64,000 bases of DNA from Anaeromassilibacillus sp. An172 (GTDB lineage Bacteria > Bacillota > Clostridia > Oscillospirales > Acutalibacteraceae), in NCBI RefSeq assembly GCF_002160515.1, contig NZ_NFKS01000004.1:1-64000 (forward strand), written 5' to 3'. Under the pieces are notes generated by a model. It ran no database searches. It saw nothing but the letters and a program-made list of their open reading frames with translations, and was not told where the DNA came from. This document shows positions 37,073-45,010 of the stretch, in pieces; the first letter of the stretch is position 1, and each line of letters begins with the position of its first letter. Both the position numbers and the translations under genes were made by a program.

Positions 37073-37666
37073 ATGAACCTGCCTAACAAACTTACGGTGC
37101 TTAGAATTTTGCTTGTTCCGTTTTTTGTGGCATCCCTTTTAATTCCTTTTCCGCACCATTATTTGGTGTCTTGTCTGATTTTTATTATGGCGTCTGTGAC
37201 AGACTGCCTGGACGGAAAGCTTGCAAGAAAAAGAAACCTGGTGACGGATTTCGGAAAGTTTGCCGACCCATTGGCGGATAAAATCCTTGTTATTTCGGCT
37301 TTTGTCTGTTTCATAGCTTTGGGCATTACAGACCCTGTAATGGTAATAATAGTTTTGATAAGAGAGTTTACCGTAACCTCAATACGTCTTGTGGCGGCAT
37401 CCCAGGGAAAGGTTGTTGCCGCAAATATTTGGGGTAAGGTGAAAACCGTAAGCCAGATTATTGCAATCTGCGCTGTAATGTTCAGCAGTTATATTTTGGA
37501 GCTTATGGACCTCAATATTATTTCTGTGTCATCGGAAGTTTATCAGCAGTTTAGCTCCGGATTTATGGTAATGGATCAGATTTTCCTTTGGGTGTCCACA
37601 ATATTTGCCGTTATCTCCGGCGTTATCTATGTTATGGACAACAAACATGTTATTCAGGACTGGTAA
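37073..37666 (+). CDS. pgsA: CDP-diacylglycerol--glycerol-3-phosphate 3-phosphatidyltransferase
   Basis: A 197-residue membrane enzyme that commits CDP-diacylglycerol to phosphatidylglycerol synthesis. The CDP-alcohol phosphotransferase motif D-x2-DG-x2-AR-x8-G-x3-D-x3-D is present in the segment starting DCLDGKLARK and ending FADPLADK. About five hydrophobic segments are seen. ATG 37073 is chosen, with GAGG 9 nt upstream, over ATG 37064. Ends the recA-recX-rimO-pgsA run. Confidence 0.93.
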   Translation: MNLPNKLTVLRILLVPFFVASLLIPFPHHYLVSCLIFIMASVTDCLDGKLARKRNLVTDFGKFADPLADKILVISAFVCFIALGITDPVMVIIVLIREFTVTSIRLVAASQGKVVAANIWGKVKTVSQIIAICAVMFSSYILELMDLNIISVSSEVYQQFSSGFMVMDQIFLWVSTIFAVISGVIYVMDNKHVIQDW

Positions 37667-37739
37667 TAAGAAAAATCTTGCATTTGGATTTTCTTTGTTA
37701 TATAATTAACTCAAAGTACATATTAGTATTATAAATGCA

Positions 37740-37985
37740 TTGACCGGGAGAAGTACCGAAAACAAGACTTTACAGAGAGAAGCCTGTATGCTGAAATGGC
37801 TTTAATGAGGAGTTTCGGGAAATGCACCCGTGAGCAGACAGGGGGAAACAGAGTATCTCTGTACGGCAGTCACCGTTATATGACGCAGAAGGGTGTATAC
37901 TATTATAATAGTATACGCTGAACTTGGGTGGAACCACGATTTGAACCTACAAACCGTCCCTTTCATAGGGACGGTATTTTTTATA
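37740..37985 (+). ncRNA. T-box leader (cysteine) of cysE-cysS
   Basis: The leader has the T-box hallmarks: AGAGAG near 37774, GCTGAAA, the invariant T-box TGGGTGGAACCACG at about 37925-37938, and a terminator (ACCGTCCC, loop, GGGACGGT, T-run) at 37952-37982. The likely specifier codon is TGC (Cys) at 37823-37825, which fits the downstream cysE and cysS. Uncharged tRNA-Cys would stabilise the antiterminator and turn the genes on. Confidence 0.93.
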
Positions 37986-38338
37986 TCCGCCGCCGGATAG
38001 GGTGATGTAAGCTTTGGGTTAGTGCTGCGGCGGGGCAGGACTTAGATTTAGAAATTGGATTTGCATAGCTATTCATTGGATAGATTGATATAGTCTTAGG
38101 ATTAGAACTGTGTCAGGGCAAGGGTTCACTTTGGAAGTAAAGTTGCTATTGTCGTTGTAAACTATATTATATGTATTGTTTTAAATAAATAATTTAATAA
38201 ATAGAATTTGATTGTAACATAACCATTCTATAAACAAAGAAAAGGTTTCGCCCGCCGTGAAATGAAGTTCAATAGTAGCAGAAACGTGAGCACGGCGGAA
38301 ATAAAAAACACGGCGGAAATAAAAAAAGAGGTGAGAGT
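37986..38338. repeat. Leader with degenerate 83-nt tandem duplication and 18-nt tandem repeat
   Basis: Between the T-box terminator and cysE there are about 350 nt with no gene. Two segments beginning GGATAG at 37995 and 38078 align over most of 83 nt with many substitutions (for example TTAG..CTG and GGGCA in both). Further on, CACGGCGGAAATAAAAAA is repeated exactly at 38291-38308 and 38309-38326, and the reverse complement of its first eight bases, CCGCCGTG, lies at 38252-38259, so either copy could form a hairpin with it just ahead of the ribosome site. Confidence 0.6.
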
Positions 38339-38974
38339 GTGTTTAAGGCTTTGAAAGAGGATTTGGATTCTGTAATCGCCAGAGACCCGGCGGCGAGAAG
38401 CAGACTTGAGGTTTATTTCCTTTATTCGGGATTTAAGGCGGTTAGAGCCTATAGAAAAGCAAATTGGTGCTTCAGACACAACCTGAAGTTTTTAGCAAGA
38501 TATATTTCACAGAGGAGCAGACATAAGACGGGAATTGAAATTCACCCGGGAGCTACCATAGGAAAAGGTCTGTTTATTGACCACGGCATGGGCGTGGTTA
38601 TAGGAGAAACCACGGTTATCGGTGATAACTGCACAATATATCAAAACGTAACCTTGGGCGGTACCGGTAAAGAACACGGAAAACGTCACCCGACACTTGG
38701 AAATAATGTAATGGTTGGTTCCGGCGCTAAGGTTTTAGGACCTTTTAATGTGGGCGACAATGCACGAATTGCCGCAGGTGCGGTAGTTTTAAGCGAGGTT
38801 CCGGCAAACGCAACGGCGGTTGGTGTTCCGGCTAAAATAGTAAAAATCGGTGATGTGAGAATGAATGAAAATCTCGACCAGATTCATATCTGCGACCCGA
38901 TTGCACAGAAGATAAATATACTTGAAAATGAGATAGAAAACCTTAAAGCTGAATTGGAGGAGTTAAAGAAATGA
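38339..38974 (+). CDS. cysE: Serine O-acetyltransferase
   Basis: A 211-residue hexapeptide-repeat enzyme that acetylates serine for cysteine synthesis. It has an N-terminal helical part and a left-handed beta-helix (IHPGATIGKGLFIDHG, then GVVIGETTVIGDNC). It starts on a GTG with GAGGTGA upstream. Its last four bases overlap the cysS start (ATGA). Placing cysE and cysS under one cysteine T-box ties amino-acid supply to tRNA charging. Confidence 0.94.
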   Translation: MFKALKEDLDSVIARDPAARSRLEVYFLYSGFKAVRAYRKANWCFRHNLKFLARYISQRSRHKTGIEIHPGATIGKGLFIDHGMGVVIGETTVIGDNCTIYQNVTLGGTGKEHGKRHPTLGNNVMVGSGAKVLGPFNVGDNARIAAGAVVLSEVPANATAVGVPAKIVKIGDVRMNENLDQIHICDPIAQKINILENEIENLKAELEELKK

Positions 38975-40377
38975 AAATTTACAACACGCTGACAAGAAAA
39001 AAAGAAGAGTTTGTACCTTTGAAAGAGGGCGAGGCAAAAATTTATGCCTGCGGCCCTACAGTTTACAACTATATCCATATAGGAAACGCACGTCCTCTCT
39101 GTATCTTTGATATTCTCAGAAGATACATGGAGTACAGAGGCTTGAAAGTTACCTTTGTTCAGAACTTCACCGATGTTGACGATAAAATCATCAACAAGGC
39201 AAACGAGGAAGGCACTGACTACATGACAATCTCCGAGAGATATATCGCCGAGTATAAAACTGACGCTCAGGGTCTCGGAGTTAAAGAGGCTTCAATTCAC
39301 CCGAGAGCAACAGAGAACATCGACGAGATTATCTCTATTGTCAGCGGACTTATTGAAAAGGGTTACGCTTATGTTGCATCAAACGGCGACGTTTACTTCA
39401 GCCCTCTTAAATTTGACGAATACGGCAAATTGAGCCACCAGCCTATTGAGGATTTGGAAGCAGGAGCAAGAATTTCCGTTGGCGAAGTTAAGGAAAACCC
39501 AATGGACTTTGCACTTTGGAAAGCTGCAAAGCCGGGCGAGCCATACTGGGAAAGCCCTTGGAGCAAGGGAAGACCGGGCTGGCATATTGAATGTTCCGCA
39601 ATGGCAAGAAGATATCTGGGAGAAACAATCGATATTCACGGCGGCGGCCAGGACTTGATTTTCCCTCACCATGAAAACGAGGTTGCACAGAGCGAATGCT
39701 GCAACGGCGTTCCTTTTGCAAGATATTGGATGCACAACGGCTACATCAATGTTGACAATGTAAAGATGTCAAAGAGCCTTAACAACTTCTTTACCGTAAG
39801 AGATGTTGCAGAAAAATACGGCTATGAGCCTATCAGATATCTGCTTATCTCCTCCCATTACCGCAGCCCGATAAACTATTCCGTAGAAAATATCGAGCAG
39901 TGCAAGGCGGCTTTGGAAAGACTTCACAACTGCTATGACAACCTTGTTTTCGCACTTTCAAAGGCTGAAAGCGGTGAAAAAGAGGGCGAAGCAGAGATAA
40001 AAGCAAAGCTTGACACTCACCGTGACGACTTTATCAAGGCTATGGACGATGACCTTAATACTGCCGACGCAATTTCCGCTATTTTCGAGCTTGCGAGAGA
40101 TATCAACACATACACAGCGGCTTCAAATGCTCCTTCAAAGGAACTTTGCCAGTATGCACTTAATTTGTTCAACGAGCTTAACGACGTTATCGGCGTTATC
40201 ACAATTAAAGAGGAAAAGAGCCTTGACGAGGAAATCGAAGCTCTTATCGCTGAGAGAACAGAGGCAAGAAAGAATAAGGACTGGGCAACTGCTGACAGAA
40301 TCAGAGATGAGCTGAAAGCAAGACACATTGTTATTGAAGACACACCTCAGGGCATTAAGTGGAAATACGAGGAATAA
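38971..40377 (+). CDS. cysS: Cysteinyl-tRNA synthetase
   Basis: A 468-residue class I synthetase that charges tRNA-Cys. Motifs: zinc-site YACGPTVYNY, HIGNARP (HIGH), the WHIECSAM segment, HHENE and KMSKSLNN (KMSKS). Translation is coupled to cysE through a four-base overlap. A terminator lies 27 nt after the stop codon. Confidence 0.97.
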   Translation: MKIYNTLTRKKEEFVPLKEGEAKIYACGPTVYNYIHIGNARPLCIFDILRRYMEYRGLKVTFVQNFTDVDDKIINKANEEGTDYMTISERYIAEYKTDAQGLGVKEASIHPRATENIDEIISIVSGLIEKGYAYVASNGDVYFSPLKFDEYGKLSHQPIEDLEAGARISVGEVKENPMDFALWKAAKPGEPYWESPWSKGRPGWHIECSAMARRYLGETIDIHGGGQDLIFPHHENEVAQSECCNGVPFARYWMHNGYINVDNVKMSKSLNNFFTVRDVAEKYGYEPIRYLLISSHYRSPINYSVENIEQCKAALERLHNCYDNLVFALSKAESGEKEGEAEIKAKLDTHRDDFIKAMDDDLNTADAISAIFELARDINTYTAASNAPSKELCQYALNLFNELNDVIGVITIKEEKSLDEEIEALIAERTEARKNKDWATADRIRDELKARHIVIEDTPQGIKWKYEE

Positions 40378-40402
40378 TAGTTAAATAAACAGAATTAAAA
40401 AA

Positions 40403-40438
40403 GCAATCACCTCATAATTATTATGGGGTGATTTTTTT
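40403..40438 (+). terminator. Terminator after cysS, abutting the next start codon
   Basis: The stem AATCACCTCATAA with TTATGGGGTGATT (G-U pair included) runs into seven T. The following ATG begins at 40439, so the GGGGTGA of the 3' arm is also the only visible ribosome site of the next gene. Confidence 0.8.
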
Positions 40439-41260
40439 ATGAAAATTTTTGTTCTTACAAAAAGGAATATTATTACTGCGGCAATTTGCTTGGTTCTGGC
40501 AGTTTCCGTTGGGGCAGTGAGTATCTTGGGATTGACAAAAACTCAGGAAACCGCCGAAAGTGAAAGAATTATCCCTATTTATAATGTGGACTGCGGAGAT
40601 AAAAAAGTGGTTTCAATCTCTTTTGACGCCGCATGGGGCAACGAACAGACAGAGGATTTGCTGAATATATTGGATGAGAAAAATGTTAAGGCCACATTTT
40701 TCCTTGTGGGCGATTGGGTGGAAAAATATCCGGACTCTGTTAAGGAAATAGCCGCCGCTGGGCACGATATCGGAAACCACAGCAGTACTCACCCGAAAAT
40801 GACGGAGCTTTCGAGGGATAAAATGATGGAAGAGATTGAAAACTGCAACAGCCTTATTAAAAATCTTACAGGAAAAGAAGTAACCCTTTTCAGACCGCCC
40901 TACGGTGATTACAACAATTCAGTTGTGGAAACGGTAAATTCCTGCGGAATGTACTGTGTACAGTGGGATGTGGATTCTCTGGACTGGAAAGACCCCACAG
41001 CTCAGGATATGGTGGATAGAATAAAAAGCAAAATCTGCCCCGGCTCAATCATTTTAATGCACAACGGCGCCACAAATACCCCGGAGGCTCTTCCCATGAT
41101 TATTGATGCGGTTAGGGAAATGGGTTATGAGTTTGTTCCAATATCGGAGCTTTTGCTGAAATGCGATTACACAACAGACCATAAGGGAACAATGATTCCG
41201 GCAGAACCCGAAGCCAAAACGGAAAGCACAACAGCCGAAACAACAAAAGAGACTACATAA
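40439..41260 (+). CDS. Polysaccharide deacetylase, PdaB/YlxY-like
   Basis: A 273-residue protein with an N-terminal membrane anchor or signal (about residues 10-33) and a NodB deacetylase domain: ISFDAAWGNEQT for the catalytic and metal Asp, NHSSTHP for the two His ligands, and LFRPPYGDYN. This FDAAWG form is typical of PdaB-type enzymes of spore formers, which deacetylate glycans of the cortex or cell wall. The C-terminus is Thr/Glu-rich. The ribosome site lies in the 3' arm of the cysS terminator. Function in sporulation is inference. Confidence 0.88.
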   Translation: MKIFVLTKRNIITAAICLVLAVSVGAVSILGLTKTQETAESERIIPIYNVDCGDKKVVSISFDAAWGNEQTEDLLNILDEKNVKATFFLVGDWVEKYPDSVKEIAAAGHDIGNHSSTHPKMTELSRDKMMEEIENCNSLIKNLTGKEVTLFRPPYGDYNNSVVETVNSCGMYCVQWDVDSLDWKDPTAQDMVDRIKSKICPGSIILMHNGATNTPEALPMIIDAVREMGYEFVPISELLLKCDYTTDHKGTMIPAEPEAKTESTTAETTKETT

Positions 41261-41266
41261 AAAATA

Positions 41267-41295
41267 AGCCGTGGTTTAAAAGCCACGGTTTTATT
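41267..41295 (+). terminator. Terminator after the deacetylase
   Basis: The stem GCCGTGG with CCACGGT is followed by TTTATTTTA. Confidence 0.8.
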
Positions 41296-41323
41296 TTATA
41301 ATTTTCTTTAAAATAATTATCTT

Positions 41324-41364
41324 TTGTATTCTCTGTATTATAATTAGTAATACAGAGAATACAA
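41324..41364 (+). promoter_or_regulatory. Long perfect palindrome, probable operator of the GntR gene
   Basis: The arms TTGTATTCTCTGTATTA (41324-41340) and TAATACAGAGAATACAA (41348-41364) are perfect inverted complements around the 7-nt centre TAATTAG. A TATAAT at 41339-41344 overlaps the palindrome, and the ribosome site of the GntR gene follows within 15 nt. A dimeric regulator bound here would block transcription. Autoregulation by the adjacent GntR protein is a strong inference. Confidence 0.8.
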
Positions 41365-41379
41365 GAAAGAGGTGATAAT

Positions 41380-41751
41380 ATGCTTTTGGAGCTGGATTTT
41401 TCAAGTGATATACCTATTTATATGCAGATACGAAACAGTATCGTGGTGGGAATTGCCGGAGGGGAACTGAGGGCAGGCGAGAAGCTTCCCACTATCAGGG
41501 GTCTTGCCGATGAAGCCGGTGTGAATATGATGACGGTCAATAAAGCATATTCACTGTTAAAGCAGGAGGGTTACATAATCACCGACAGAAGAAACGGAGC
41601 TTATGTCAATCCAAATATAAATTCCCCTCAGGCTCAGAAAGAAGAACAAATAAAAAAATTAAAGCTTGTAATTTCCGAAATTAAACTCAACGGCGTGACG
41701 GAAGAAGAATTTCTCAATATATGCCGTGAGATTTTTCAGGAAAAGGAGTAG
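41380..41751 (+). CDS. GntR-family regulator, YtrA type
   Basis: A 123-residue regulator: an N-terminal winged helix-turn-helix (IPIYMQIRNSIVVGI then GEKLPTIRGLADEAGVN) and only a short helical tail, which is the YtrA subfamily pattern. These proteins normally repress their own operon, which encodes membrane transport or stress proteins. Just 3 nt separate it from the next gene, so the two are one operon. Control through the palindrome at 41324-41364 is likely. Confidence 0.92.
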   Translation: MLLELDFSSDIPIYMQIRNSIVVGIAGGELRAGEKLPTIRGLADEAGVNMMTVNKAYSLLKQEGYIITDRRNGAYVNPNINSPQAQKEEQIKKLKLVISEIKLNGVTEEEFLNICREIFQEKE

Positions 41752-41754
41752 TTT

Positions 41755-43170
41755 ATGAGTGACATAGTATTTAAAATAGTGATGTTTGTCTGCTTTTATA
41801 TGGCTTTGCCTATTATGTACGGTATGCTTAGAAACGAGGCGAAACCTAAGAAAAATCTTTTGATAGGAGCTACAATTCCACTTTGGGAACGTGACGGAAA
41901 AGAGGTTCAGGACATTGTAAAGAAGTATAAAAAGGACATGGATATATCCTTTGTTGTTCTTACGCTGCTTTCCTTGGCAATGTTTTTCTTTAATTACACG
42001 TCTGTGTTTTTTACGTTCGCTATGGTATGGCTTGTTGTGGCTATGATTGTTCCTTTTGCTGTATATGTAAAGTATAGAAGTAAGCTTATAAAGCTGAAAA
42101 AGGAAAATGGCTGGAACGGTTATTCAATGAATAAGGTTGCGGTTGATACAAAAGCCGCAGTGGGTGAAATAAAAATTCTCAACATGAAATGGTTTATTGC
42201 GCCTACAGTGCTTTCCTTTATCCCTGTACTTTTGGGAATATGGGATTTAATAAAGTCAAACGGTGATATAATTGGCATTGTTTCAATAAGCGTATGCGCA
42301 GCAATGTTTCTCACGGTTTTGTTTTGCCCTTTGTTTTATCATTTTATAAACAGACAGAAAAAGGACGCAATAAACAGGGATGTTAACATTACGAATTTAC
42401 TTACCCGTGTGAGAAGATATAACCAGACTAAAATGTGGCTTGTCTGCGCATGGCTTACCGCCCTTTACAATATTTCAGTTTATATATTTATGAAGCTTAA
42501 CTATGCCGGACTTGGTTTTATAATAGCTTCAATATTGTACACAATTTTGCTTATGTATTTTGCAATACGATGTGAAATGGTGGTTAGAAAGGCTCAGCAG
42601 AAGATTTCAGAAACTGCCGTAGATGAAAAATATTTTGACGATGACGACAAGTGGATTGGCGGTCTTTTTTACTACAATCCCAACGACGTCCACAATGTAG
42701 TCAATGCCCGTATAGGAATAGGAACCACAATGAATATGGCAAAGCCTGCCGGTAAAATCCTCATGGGATTTTCAGTGCTGTGTATTTTGGCAATGCCAAT
42801 TCTGGGTATCTGGCTTATGACTGAAGAATTTACACCTATTAAAATTGAAACCACAGAAAATAGCATAGAGGTAGTTCATGTTGTAAAAGAATACGAAATA
42901 CCCGTTGAGGATATTGTTTCTTATGATGTGACAAACGACCTGCCTTCAATGAACAAAATTATAGGTTCCAATATGGATAAGCTTTATAAAGGACAGTTCA
43001 ATGTAAAGGGTTACGGCTCCTGCAATATATGTCTTGACCCAACCGGTGATGAGTTTCTTTGGATTACCACCAATGACCGGGACGGAGAAAAGATATATAT
43101 AATCGGCGTTGACGATAAAGAGGTCATGGAAAACACCCTTGAATTTATTGCGGAGGCGGTAAAAGCATAA
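41755..43170 (+). CDS. DUF5808 (DUF1648-related) membrane protein
   Basis: A 471-residue membrane protein with about eight hydrophobic segments. The motif KWIGGLFYYNPND (about 301-313) is the DUF5808 signature, and the C-terminal 110 residues after the last helix look like a bacterial PH-type domain. Such proteins are found with YtrA-type GntR regulators in many Firmicutes; the function is unproven, with cell-envelope or antimicrobial stress as guesses. AAGGAG precedes the ATG. A terminator follows at 43196-43233. Confidence 0.75.
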   Translation: MSDIVFKIVMFVCFYMALPIMYGMLRNEAKPKKNLLIGATIPLWERDGKEVQDIVKKYKKDMDISFVVLTLLSLAMFFFNYTSVFFTFAMVWLVVAMIVPFAVYVKYRSKLIKLKKENGWNGYSMNKVAVDTKAAVGEIKILNMKWFIAPTVLSFIPVLLGIWDLIKSNGDIIGIVSISVCAAMFLTVLFCPLFYHFINRQKKDAINRDVNITNLLTRVRRYNQTKMWLVCAWLTALYNISVYIFMKLNYAGLGFIIASILYTILLMYFAIRCEMVVRKAQQKISETAVDEKYFDDDDKWIGGLFYYNPNDVHNVVNARIGIGTTMNMAKPAGKILMGFSVLCILAMPILGIWLMTEEFTPIKIETTENSIEVVHVVKEYEIPVEDIVSYDVTNDLPSMNKIIGSNMDKLYKGQFNVKGYGSCNICLDPTGDEFLWITTNDRDGEKIYIIGVDDKEVMENTLEFIAEAVKA

Positions 43171-43195
43171 ATCCTATTAAGCGTTACGGGAAATT

Positions 43196-43233
43196 CAGCC
43201 TGCATGGTTTAAAGCTGTGCAGGCTTAAATTTT
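43196..43233 (+). terminator. Terminator after the DUF5808 gene
   Basis: The stem AGCCTGCA with TGCAGGCT, with a loop of about 15 nt, precedes TTAAATTTTT. Confidence 0.7.
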
Positions 43234-43295
43234 TATGAAATGTTGTTAGTTTAAATATTTTTTGACAAATAATATAAAGGAAAGTTAAACCCTCA

Positions 43296-43324
43296 TTGAC
43301 TTGAATTGTTTATGATGATATCAT
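43296..43324 (+). promoter_or_regulatory. Promoter of the dockerin LRR gene
   Basis: TTGACT, 17 nt, TATCAT. A small hairpin (GGATGCT with AGCGTCC) lies in the leader just before GGAGG. Confidence 0.65.
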
Positions 43325-43392
43325 ATATAAACAGTTATAATTAGTATGGATGCTTCGTGCTATAGCGTCCGTGCAAAAATGGAGGTTTAAAA

Positions 43393-44961
43393 ATGAAAAA
43401 GAAAAAAATTCTGTCGGTGCTGCTGACCGCATTTTTGCTTTTGTCAGCTATGCCTGCATACTCACTTGCGGCTGAGGGAGAAGTGGATGTAAATGCTGAA
43501 AATTTCCCGGATGAGGCTTTCAGAAGCTATGTTTCCGAAAACATTGACAAAGACCAAAACGGAAGTCTTTCTCAGGACGAGATAAATCTGGTGTTTTTCC
43601 TTAATGTAGGAAAAAAGGGGATATCTGATTTAACAGGTATTGAATATTTTACAAAACTTATATCTCTCAACTGTAACAATAACAATATTACAAGCCTGGA
43701 TTTAAGTAAAAATACTGCGCTTTTGGGACTTCTTTGCCAATATAATAAGCTTACAGAGCTTGATTTAAGCCAAAATCCCAAGATGGAAGCAGTTACCGCC
43801 AATGATAATGAAATTGAAAATATCAAATTCAACGAAAATGCTCCTATAGAGAATATAGAGTTGATGAACAACAAGCTGACATCTATTGAGATAGTAAACC
43901 CTGACAAACTTGAGTTTTTATCATTGGACAGCAATAATCTCGGAACCTTAAACCTCGAGGGCTGTGTTAATCTGACAAAGCTGTATTGCAGAAATAATCA
44001 GCTCACTTCTCTGGATTTAAGCGACTGCAATAAGCTTGATTTTTTCAACTGTACTAACAATAAGCTTACAGAATTAAATATGGGTTCAAGCCAGGTTCTC
44101 ACCAATTTCCTTTGTGACAAGAACCAGCTTACTTCTCTGGATTTAAGCAAAAATACAGGCTTAGTGAGCGTAATGTGCAAGAATAATAATCTCACAAATC
44201 TTAATGTAAATAATCTTGACAAGCTTACAGATTTGGATTGCAGAAGCAATCAGCTTTCCTCTCTTGATTTAAGCGACAACACTGCGCTGTCCTTTCTAAA
44301 CTGCAATGACAATAAGCTTTCAAATATTGATTTAAGCAAAAACAAAAATATGGAAAGCTTATATTGCATGAATAATAGCCTTACAGATATTGATGTGACA
44401 AATAATACAAATTTAATAGATTTCTATTGTGATAAAAATAAGATTACAAGTCTTGATGTAAGCAATAATATAAAATTGGAAGACCTTTCCTGCGCTTTAA
44501 ATAACATTACAAGCCTTGACTTAAGCAAAAATACAGCCCTGAAGTCATTGTCCGGCTACGGAAATCAGTATACAATAGAGATTGTAAACGGAAAATTTGA
44601 CCTTACAACTCTTCCGGGAAGCTTTGACGTTTCAAAGGCAAGCGATTGGTACGGCGGCTCTGTAGAGGGAAATATTTTAACCGTAAGGGACGGTATCTCA
44701 AATGTTGACTACAACTATGATTTCGGCAACGGAAAATCAGATTCATTTACTTTGAAAGTAGTAAGAAAAGATGATGTTGTAGAGGGCGACGTTAATATGG
44801 ACGGAGTAATGAATATCAACGACGCAACTGCTATTCAGATGTATCTTGCAGGAATTTCTCTCGAGAAATTTAATGCAGACGCCGCAGATATAAACAACGA
44901 CGGAGATATTTCAATTTTGGATGTAACAGCATTGCAGATAAAGTTATCTGAAAGTAACTGA
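43393..44961 (+). CDS. Secreted leucine-rich-repeat protein with C-terminal type I dockerin
   Basis: A 522-residue exported protein. The signal peptide ends near residue 27 (SLAAEG). About residues 75-395 form some 14 regular LRRs of about 21 residues with the core LTSLDLSKNTAL, as in internalin-like or BspA-like cell-surface proteins. The last 60 residues are a type I dockerin with two calcium loops, DVNMDGVMNINDA and DINNDGDISILDV. The dockerin would plug the protein into a cohesin-bearing scaffold, an odd cargo compared with enzymes. Its own promoter and a strong terminator frame it. Confidence 0.92.
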   Translation: MKKKKILSVLLTAFLLLSAMPAYSLAAEGEVDVNAENFPDEAFRSYVSENIDKDQNGSLSQDEINLVFFLNVGKKGISDLTGIEYFTKLISLNCNNNNITSLDLSKNTALLGLLCQYNKLTELDLSQNPKMEAVTANDNEIENIKFNENAPIENIELMNNKLTSIEIVNPDKLEFLSLDSNNLGTLNLEGCVNLTKLYCRNNQLTSLDLSDCNKLDFFNCTNNKLTELNMGSSQVLTNFLCDKNQLTSLDLSKNTGLVSVMCKNNNLTNLNVNNLDKLTDLDCRSNQLSSLDLSDNTALSFLNCNDNKLSNIDLSKNKNMESLYCMNNSLTDIDVTNNTNLIDFYCDKNKITSLDVSNNIKLEDLSCALNNITSLDLSKNTALKSLSGYGNQYTIEIVNGKFDLTTLPGSFDVSKASDWYGGSVEGNILTVRDGISNVDYNYDFGNGKSDSFTLKVVRKDDVVEGDVNMDGVMNINDATAIQMYLAGISLEKFNADAADINNDGDISILDVTALQIKLSESN

Positions 44962-44976
44962 TTAACCTAATAATTA

Positions 44977-45010
44977 ACCCCACGCAATTTAATGCGTGGG
45001 GTTTCTTTTA
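44977..45010. terminator. Bidirectional terminator between the LRR gene and mutS2
   Basis: The arms ACCCCACGCA and TGCGTGGGGT flank a 6-nt loop. It is T-rich on the plus side; the minus side is less so. Confidence 0.85.
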
